Positions 59,728 through 64,000 of a stretch of 64,000 nucleotides of DNA are shown here, in pieces. The stretch is from JAWXBA01 sp048499805 (GTDB lineage: Bacteria; Gemmatimonadota; Gemmatimonadetes; Gemmatimonadales; GWC2-71-9), in the NCBI GenBank assembly GCA_048499805.1, contig JASNZF010000004.1, forward strand, positions 248,001 to 312,000, in the 5' to 3' direction. Position 1 is the first letter of the stretch. Each line of letters opens with the position of its first letter. The notes beneath the pieces are model-generated. The model searched no databases. It saw only the letters and a list, made by a program, of their open reading frames with translations, and was not told the origin of the DNA. The translations under genes were made by a program, and so were the position numbers.

Positions 59728-61175
59728 CGGTGCGGCCCGGCATCCTCCTGACTGGTGCGACCGGCTACGTCGGTGGGCGCCTGCTGCCGCTGCTGCGGAA
59801 ACGCGGGCATCCCGTGCGCTGCCTGGCGCGCCGCCCCGAGTTCCTGCGGGACCAGGTGCCGGAGGGTACCGAGGTCGTGCGGGGTGACGTGCTCGATCGC
59901 ACCAGCCTCGACGGCGCGATGGCGGGGATCGATACCGCCTACTACCTCGTCCACTCGATGGGGAGCGGGGGAGACTTCGAGGACCAGGATCGGCTGGCGG
60001 CGGAACATTTTGCCCGGGCCGCGTCCGAGGCCGGCGTGCGCCGGATCATCTACCTGGGCGGCCTGGGCGAGAGCGACGCCGACCTCTCCGCCCATCTGGA
60101 GAGCCGGCAGGAGGTGGGCAAGGTGTTGCGGGCGCATTCCGGCCAGACCCAGGTGATCGAGTTCCGGGCCTCGATCATCATCGGCTCCGGCAGCGCGTCG
60201 TTCGAGATGATCCGGGCCCTGGTGGAACGGCTGCCGGCAATGGTCACGCCGCGCTGGGTGTCAGTGATGGCGCAACCGATCGCGATCGACGACGTCCTGG
60301 CGTACCTCGTGGCGGCACTTGATCTGGAACTGCCCGGCCCCCAGGTCTACGACATCGGTGGCCGGGACCAGGTGTCGTACCGTGAGATCATGATGGAGTA
60401 CGCCAGCCAGCGCGGGTTGCGGCGGCTGATGATTCCGGTGCCGGTGCTCACGCCCCGGCTCTCGAGTCTCTGGCTCGGGCTGGTCACCCCCCTGTACGCC
60501 CGGGTGGGTCGTCGGCTGATCGACAGCATGCGGCACCCAACGGTGGTCCGGGACAACGCGGCCCGTCTGGCGTTTGATATCGCGCCCCGCAGTACCGCCG
60601 AGGCGATCGCGCTGGCGCTCCGGAACGAGGACCGGGAGCGGGCCGGCACGGCGTGGTCCGGGGCCGTTTCCGCCGCGAGCACTCCCCGGGAGTGGGGCGG
60701 CGTGCGGTTCGGCAATCGCCTGGTGGATTCCCGGTCGGTCTGGGTGGCGGCGGCGCCTGCGCGGGCCTTCGCGCCGGTGGAGCAGATCGGTGGCGGTCGC
60801 GGGTGGTATGCCTGGAACGGCCTTTGGCGGGTCCGGGGGTGGATCGATCTCCTCCTGGGAGGGGTCGGCATGCGCCGGGGCCGGCAGCGTGCCGACCGCC
60901 TGGGGGCTGGGGATGTCGTCGATTGCTGGCGCGTGGAGGTCGCGGAGCGGCCCGCGCGGCTGCTACTGGCGGCAGAGATGAAGTTGCCGGGCCGGGCCTG
61001 GCTCGAGTTCGCAGTCGAGGCCGAGGGGGAGGGGTCGCGGATCCGGCAGACCGCGATCTTCGACCCGGTCGGGCTGTCCGGGCTGGTCTACTGGTACGCT
61101 GCGTGGGGCCTGCACCAGCTGGTATTCCGCGACATGCTTTCGGGCATTGCGCGGGAGGCGGTCCGGCCGGCATGA
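59724..61175 (+). CDS. SDR oxidoreductase with C-terminal DUF2867/SRPBCC-like domain
   Basis: 483 residues. N-terminal NAD(P) Rossmann fold: ILLTGATGYVGGRLLPLL, CLARRPEFL, YYLVHSMGSG, RIIYLGGLGES, and VIEFRASIIIGSGSASFEM. The C-terminal third is DUF2867-like (WYAWNGLWRVRGWIDLLLGG, LGAGDVVDCWRVEVAERPAR, QTAIFDPVGLSGLVYWYA), a START-type cavity. Two-domain enzyme of unknown substrate, perhaps a lipid. ATGA overlaps on both sides. Confidence 0.92.
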   Translation: MTVRPGILLTGATGYVGGRLLPLLRKRGHPVRCLARRPEFLRDQVPEGTEVVRGDVLDRTSLDGAMAGIDTAYYLVHSMGSGGDFEDQDRLAAEHFARAASEAGVRRIIYLGGLGESDADLSAHLESRQEVGKVLRAHSGQTQVIEFRASIIIGSGSASFEMIRALVERLPAMVTPRWVSVMAQPIAIDDVLAYLVAALDLELPGPQVYDIGGRDQVSYREIMMEYASQRGLRRLMIPVPVLTPRLSSLWLGLVTPLYARVGRRLIDSMRHPTVVRDNAARLAFDIAPRSTAEAIALALRNEDRERAGTAWSGAVSAASTPREWGGVRFGNRLVDSRSVWVAAAPARAFAPVEQIGGGRGWYAWNGLWRVRGWIDLLLGGVGMRRGRQRADRLGAGDVVDCWRVEVAERPARLLLAAEMKLPGRAWLEFAVEAEGEGSRIRQTAIFDPVGLSGLVYWYAAWGLHQLVFRDMLSGIAREAVRPA

Positions 61176-61672
61176 GACGGATCGTGGTGCACGACCGGAT
61201 GCAGCAGGGGTACAGCTACCGGCTGATCGCCCCGACGGGCCGCCAGTTCGATCCGGGGTTCGCCCCCGAGCTCACGCCGAAGGCGATGCTGGAACTGGGG
61301 GTGTTCGGGGGCAAGTACCTCACCGACTGCCAGGACGAGTTCCCGCGCAGCTGGTTCACCCGGGCGAAGCTCTCGCCCGGGGGCCACGACCCCGCCCTCA
61401 ACCATTTCGGCGTGAGCGCCTCGCAACCGCTTTCGGTCTGGCAGAAGAAGGGATGGATCTACCACGAGGATCCGCGGGGCTGGTTCCAGTGGTACTGCCG
61501 CTACTACCTGGGGCGACGCTGCCTGGATGACGAGCGCCAGATCAAGCGGTGGCGGGCGATGCGACGCCACGTGGCCCAGGTGGAACAGGGGTGCATGCCA
61601 GGCGACCTCGATTGCCGCCGACGCCAGCGGCAGGCGCTGCTCCAATGGGGGTATGATTCCAGGCGAATCTGA
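61172..61672 (+). CDS. Conserved protein of unknown function
   Basis: 166 residues, rich in Trp/Arg/Cys, no membrane segment. Distinct blocks: ELTPKAMLELGVFGGKYLTD, HFGVSASQPLSVWQKKGWIY, EDPRGWFQWYCRYYLGRR and RRRQRQALLQWGYDSRRI. I recall this protein beside photolyase or DUF2867 genes in many bacteria, but no function. Starts in an ATGA overlap with the SDR gene. Confidence 0.85.
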   Translation: MRRIVVHDRMQQGYSYRLIAPTGRQFDPGFAPELTPKAMLELGVFGGKYLTDCQDEFPRSWFTRAKLSPGGHDPALNHFGVSASQPLSVWQKKGWIYHEDPRGWFQWYCRYYLGRRCLDDERQIKRWRAMRRHVAQVEQGCMPGDLDCRRRQRQALLQWGYDSRRI

Positions 61673-61719
61673 TCGCTGACCGGCGCCCGGGCCAGGGCGC
61701 CCCCCACACGGAGCAGCGC

Positions 61720-62160
61720 ATGCCTCGTCCCTGGTTCCTGGTCGTGGCGCTGGCCCTCGGGCTCGGTGCTCCGGCAGGTGCGCAATCCCCGCCCCCGCAG
61801 CTGCCCTCCGTCACCCTGCCCGCCGAGCTCGACCGCGTCCTCCGCGACTACGAACGCCACTGGTCGGCCCGCGATCCCGAGGGGCTCGCGTCCCTGTTCA
61901 CCGAAGACGGGTTCGTGCTCCAGCCGGGCCGGCCGCCGGTCCGCGGCCAGGCGGGCATCGCCGAGGCCTACCGGGGCTCCGGGGGTCCGCTGGCGCTCCG
62001 GGCGCTGGCCTTCGCCACCGATGGCAGCGTCGGGTACATCATCGGCGGGTATGCCGTCTCGCCCAGCGACCGCGACATCGGCAAGTTCACCCTGGTGCTG
62101 CGCCGGGCTCCCGACGGACGCTGGCGGATCGTGTCCGACATGGACAACGGGAACACCTAG
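61720..62160 (+). CDS. Secreted SnoaL-like (DUF4440/SgcJ) protein
   Basis: 146 residues with signal (VVALALGLGAPAGAQ). NTF2-like fold: LRDYERHWSARDPEGLASLF, TEDGFVLQPGRPPVRGQAGI and GKFTLVLRRAPDGRWRIVSDMDN. Ligand or enzyme role unknown; members include ketosteroid isomerase-like proteins. Confidence 0.85.
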   Translation: MPRPWFLVVALALGLGAPAGAQSPPPQLPSVTLPAELDRVLRDYERHWSARDPEGLASLFTEDGFVLQPGRPPVRGQAGIAEAYRGSGGPLALRALAFATDGSVGYIIGGYAVSPSDRDIGKFTLVLRRAPDGRWRIVSDMDNGNT

Positions 62161-62298
62161 CGCGGGGCGCGGGTCGGAGGCAGCGTGGCTGGCGCATCCC
62201 GCCCGCGGGGGTAGGTTCCGGCAGGGGGTGTCCGCTGCCGTCGCCCCCGCTCCCCCGCCGGGAACGTGCCCGTCGGCAGCCCTTCTCAGGAGGATCCC

Positions 62299-62598
62299 GT
62301 GAAGTTCATGGTGACCTGGCAGCTCTACCCGGAGTATCGGCTTGATGTGCTCAGCGTCTGGGGTGCGATTCCCAACGCCAAGCGCAGCGACCTGGGCAAG
62401 GGAGTCAAATTCATCGGCCGCTGGCACGACATGGCCGCCGGGAATGGCGTGCTGATCGCCGAGACAAAGGACCTAGGGGCCCTCAACCGGTACATCGGCC
62501 AGTGGGCCCCGTACATGGACATCAACGTGGTGCCCGTGATGGATGACCGGGAGTCGGGCGCGCTGGCCAAGAAGATCGTGGCCGACGCGAAGGGCTGA
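62299..62598 (+). CDS. DUF3303 family protein
   Basis: 99 residues starting at GTG 62299 with AGGAGG 5 nt upstream. Features: FMVTWQLYPEYRLDVLSVWG, VKFIGRWHDMAAGNGVLIAE and LNRYIGQWAPYMDINVVPVM. A ferredoxin-like fold of unknown role. TAGGTT at 62212-62217 may be its -10. Confidence 0.85.
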   Translation: MKFMVTWQLYPEYRLDVLSVWGAIPNAKRSDLGKGVKFIGRWHDMAAGNGVLIAETKDLGALNRYIGQWAPYMDINVVPVMDDRESGALAKKIVADAKG

Positions 62599-62614
62599 CC
62601 GGGCCGGCTTCACC

Positions 62615-62980
62615 ATGACCCACACGGCCATCAACCTGCGCGCCAAGCTGGCCGCCTTCGGCGACCACTGGTCGCCGCGGGTGGTCGCGGAACTCAACGA
62701 CTACCAGTTCAAGGTGGCCAAGGTGCAGGGCGAGTTCGTCTGGCACCGCCACGCCGCCACCGACGAGGCCTTCCTGGTGCTCGAGGGAGAGCTGACCCTC
62801 GAGTTCCGGGACGGGTCGGTCCGGCTGGCGGAGGGTGAGCTGTACGTGGTGCCGAAGGGGGTGGAGCATCGGCCCGTGGCCGCCTCGGAGTGCCACATCC
62901 TGCTGATCGAGCCGCGTGGGGTGGTGAACACCGGCGATGCCGGGGGCGAGCGCACGGCAGCGAATGATGTCTGGGCCTGA
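62615..62980 (+). CDS. Cupin-domain protein
   Basis: 121 residues. Single cupin barrel with metal-type motif 1 GEFVWHRHAATDEAFLVLEGEL and motif 2 LAEGELYVVPKGVEHRPVA (motifs quoted by their cores HRH...E and H). Cytoplasmic; often a mannose isomerase-like or metal-binding enzyme, function unknown here. 16 bp after DUF3303. Confidence 0.87.
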   Translation: MTHTAINLRAKLAAFGDHWSPRVVAELNDYQFKVAKVQGEFVWHRHAATDEAFLVLEGELTLEFRDGSVRLAEGELYVVPKGVEHRPVAASECHILLIEPRGVVNTGDAGGERTAANDVWA

Positions 62981-63896
62981 ACGATCACGTGTGGCACCGG
63001 GCTCGGTGGCGGCCTGGTTCGTGCTCCTGCTGGCCACGCCGCTGGGGGCCCAGGTCACCACCGGGACCACCTCCGCCGGCCTCTCCTACGAGGTCCGCGG
63101 GGCCGGCCCGCCCGTGGTGCTGATCCACGCCTTCAGCATGGACCGCCGGATGTGGGACGACCAGGTGGCGGCGCTCCGGGACGAGTTCCGCGTGATCCGC
63201 TATGACCTGCGCGGCCACGGCCAGTCGGCGCCGCCCAGCGGTCCGTACACCGGCTACGGCGACCTCCTCGAACTCCTCGACCACCTGGGGATCCAGCGCG
63301 CCAGCCTGGTCGGGTTGAGCGCTGGAGCTGAACTTGCCATCAATTTCGCCATCGCCCACCCCGACCGTGTGGACCGGCTGGTGCTCGCCTCGCCCGGGCT
63401 CGGCGGCTATGCGGTGCCCCCGCTCGACTGGTTCGGGCCGGTGGGCCAGGCGCTCGGCGCCGGAAACGTCCAGCTCGCCGCAGAGCGCTGGGCCGCCACC
63501 CCGATCATGGCGCTCAAGGTCAATGCCGCCGCGGCCGCCCAGGTCCGGGCCATGGTGGTGGACAACGCGGCACTCTGGACCTACCAGCGCACCGAACAGC
63601 CCCTGGCGCCCCCCGCCATCGGGCGATTGGGGGAGATCCGCGCCCCCACCCTGGTGGCGGTGGGTACCGCTGACCTGCCGCACATCCTGGACGTGGGTCA
63701 GTTGCTGGTGGCGGGGATTCCCGGGGCGCGCCGGGTGCGGCTGGAGGGTGCCGGGCACCTGGTCAACCTCGACCTGCCGGGTCGCTTCAACGCCGAGCTC
63801 CGGGAGTTCCTGCGGCCGAGCTGGCCAAGGGGACCGAGGCCACCCGGACCGGACACCTTGACGCCTCCATGGACCAGCTCACCGACGGGCTGGTGA
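62967..63896 (+). CDS. Secreted alpha/beta hydrolase
   Basis: 309 residues from ATG 62967 (62964 is possible). Signal VAAWFVLLLATPLGAQ. The fold is plain: VVLIHAFSMDRRMWDDQV (oxyanion), YDLRGHGQSAPPSG, the nucleophile LVGLSAGAELA, TLVAVGTADLPHI (acid) and GAGHLVNLDLPG (His). Substrate unknown. After FNAELREFLRP the end (PRGPRPPGPDTLTPPWTSS) looks out of frame, as though a shift replaced the true C-terminus; the next frame starts nearby. It overlaps the cupin end. Confidence 0.87.
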   Translation: MSGPERSRVAPGSVAAWFVLLLATPLGAQVTTGTTSAGLSYEVRGAGPPVVLIHAFSMDRRMWDDQVAALRDEFRVIRYDLRGHGQSAPPSGPYTGYGDLLELLDHLGIQRASLVGLSAGAELAINFAIAHPDRVDRLVLASPGLGGYAVPPLDWFGPVGQALGAGNVQLAAERWAATPIMALKVNAAAAAQVRAMVVDNAALWTYQRTEQPLAPPAIGRLGEIRAPTLVAVGTADLPHILDVGQLLVAGIPGARRVRLEGAGHLVNLDLPGRFNAELREFLRPSWPRGPRPPGPDTLTPPWTSSPTGW

Positions 63897-64000
63897 TCCG
63901 TGACGAGGACGGCCGCGTCATCTCGCGGGAGCAGCAGCCCGCCAACGGGCTGCGGGACTGGGCCATCATCGATCGCACCCTGGCGATCGCCGTCGTGGTG
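63869..64000 (+). CDS. Possible start of a gene cut by the window edge
   Basis: 44 residues from ATG 63869 run off the right edge: MDQLTDGLVIRDEDGRVISR and ending in a hydrophobic LAIAVVV that could open a membrane helix. The frame is open further upstream too (LAKGTEATRTGHLDAS), and no ribosome site precedes the ATG, so the true start is doubtful. No family recognised. Confidence 0.35.
   Translation, partial: MDQLTDGLVIRDEDGRVISREQQPANGLRDWAIIDRTLAIAVVV

Noticed and set aside
1..64000. tRNA or rRNA genes
   Set aside because: I looked for cloverleaf-like arms with TTC-A-A and conserved rRNA cores and found none; a covariance-model search would be needed to be certain.

Overview
This is about 64 kb of a very GC-rich chromosome (roughly 70% by eye) with dense, short-spaced genes and many ATGA, GTGA and TGATG overlaps. 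It fits a member of the Gemmatimonadota or a close relative. The signs are extracytoplasmic-function (ECF) sigma factors paired with large membrane Ser/Thr kinases carrying TPR-like C-termini, many lipoproteins and Tat substrates, lipoprotein amidohydrolases, and an OmpA-family protein of a type I associate with that phylum. This placement rests on gene style, not on a marker gene. I saw no rRNA, tRNA, CRISPR array, insertion sequence or prophage.

Layout. 1-4791 (minus): a PQQ-dehydrogenase cut by the window edge, an NHL-repeat protein, an M20 peptidase and a GH29 fucosidase. 4944-9714: a membrane protein, a START-like protein, a MerR regulator with a textbook autoregulatory promoter, then NfeD-like protein, flotillin and PP2C phosphatase. 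9848-14103: an OmpA-like gene with no visible signal peptide, then a divergent ECF sigma / Ser-Thr kinase pair. 14151-24232: an aminotransferase and GNAT, TerB-like and zinc-peptidase genes, a TRAP transporter whose binding protein faces its membrane subunits across a 47-bp repeat block, a DcuC/YfcC carrier with a nitrilase, a lipoprotein and a TetR regulator. 24423-28638: a small basic protein, YceI, a large amidohydrolase, a WYL-like mini-protein, GNAT and DUF4286.

28640-33005 is the most unusual stretch. A class PPK2 polyphosphate kinase is followed by a 1090-residue protein that joins a cytoplasmic Ser/Thr kinase, a PAP2-type membrane phosphatase/transferase domain and an extracytoplasmic PhnD-like (phosphate/phosphonate-binding) domain. 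Both genes end inside 7-bp tandem repeats. I propose a phosphate- or phospho-ligand-sensing kinase; this is inference. 33124-41998 follows with a nitronate monooxygenase, an amidohydrolase, an OB-fold lipoprotein, an L,D-transpeptidase/YcbK pair, a threonine-dehydratase-like enzyme, Dps and a small membrane protein.

42016-54626: a decayed aminotransferase fragment, a second sigma/kinase pair as an ATGA-overlapping operon, a large Ig-like lipoprotein, a Tat-exported epimerase-like protein, a class III aminotransferase with methylmalonate-semialdehyde dehydrogenase (beta-amino-acid catabolism), and a monofunctional transglycosylase divergent from and overlapping an amidase_3 lipoprotein. A frameshifted kinase fragment closes this region. 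54870-64000: envelope and membrane proteins, then two divergent operons (SRPBCC-DUF2177 and barrel-lipocalin-SDR/DUF2867-unknown) around a perfect inverted repeat with good sigma-70 promoters, resembling a light/oxidative membrane-stress regulon. A run of small enzymes and an alpha/beta hydrolase follow.
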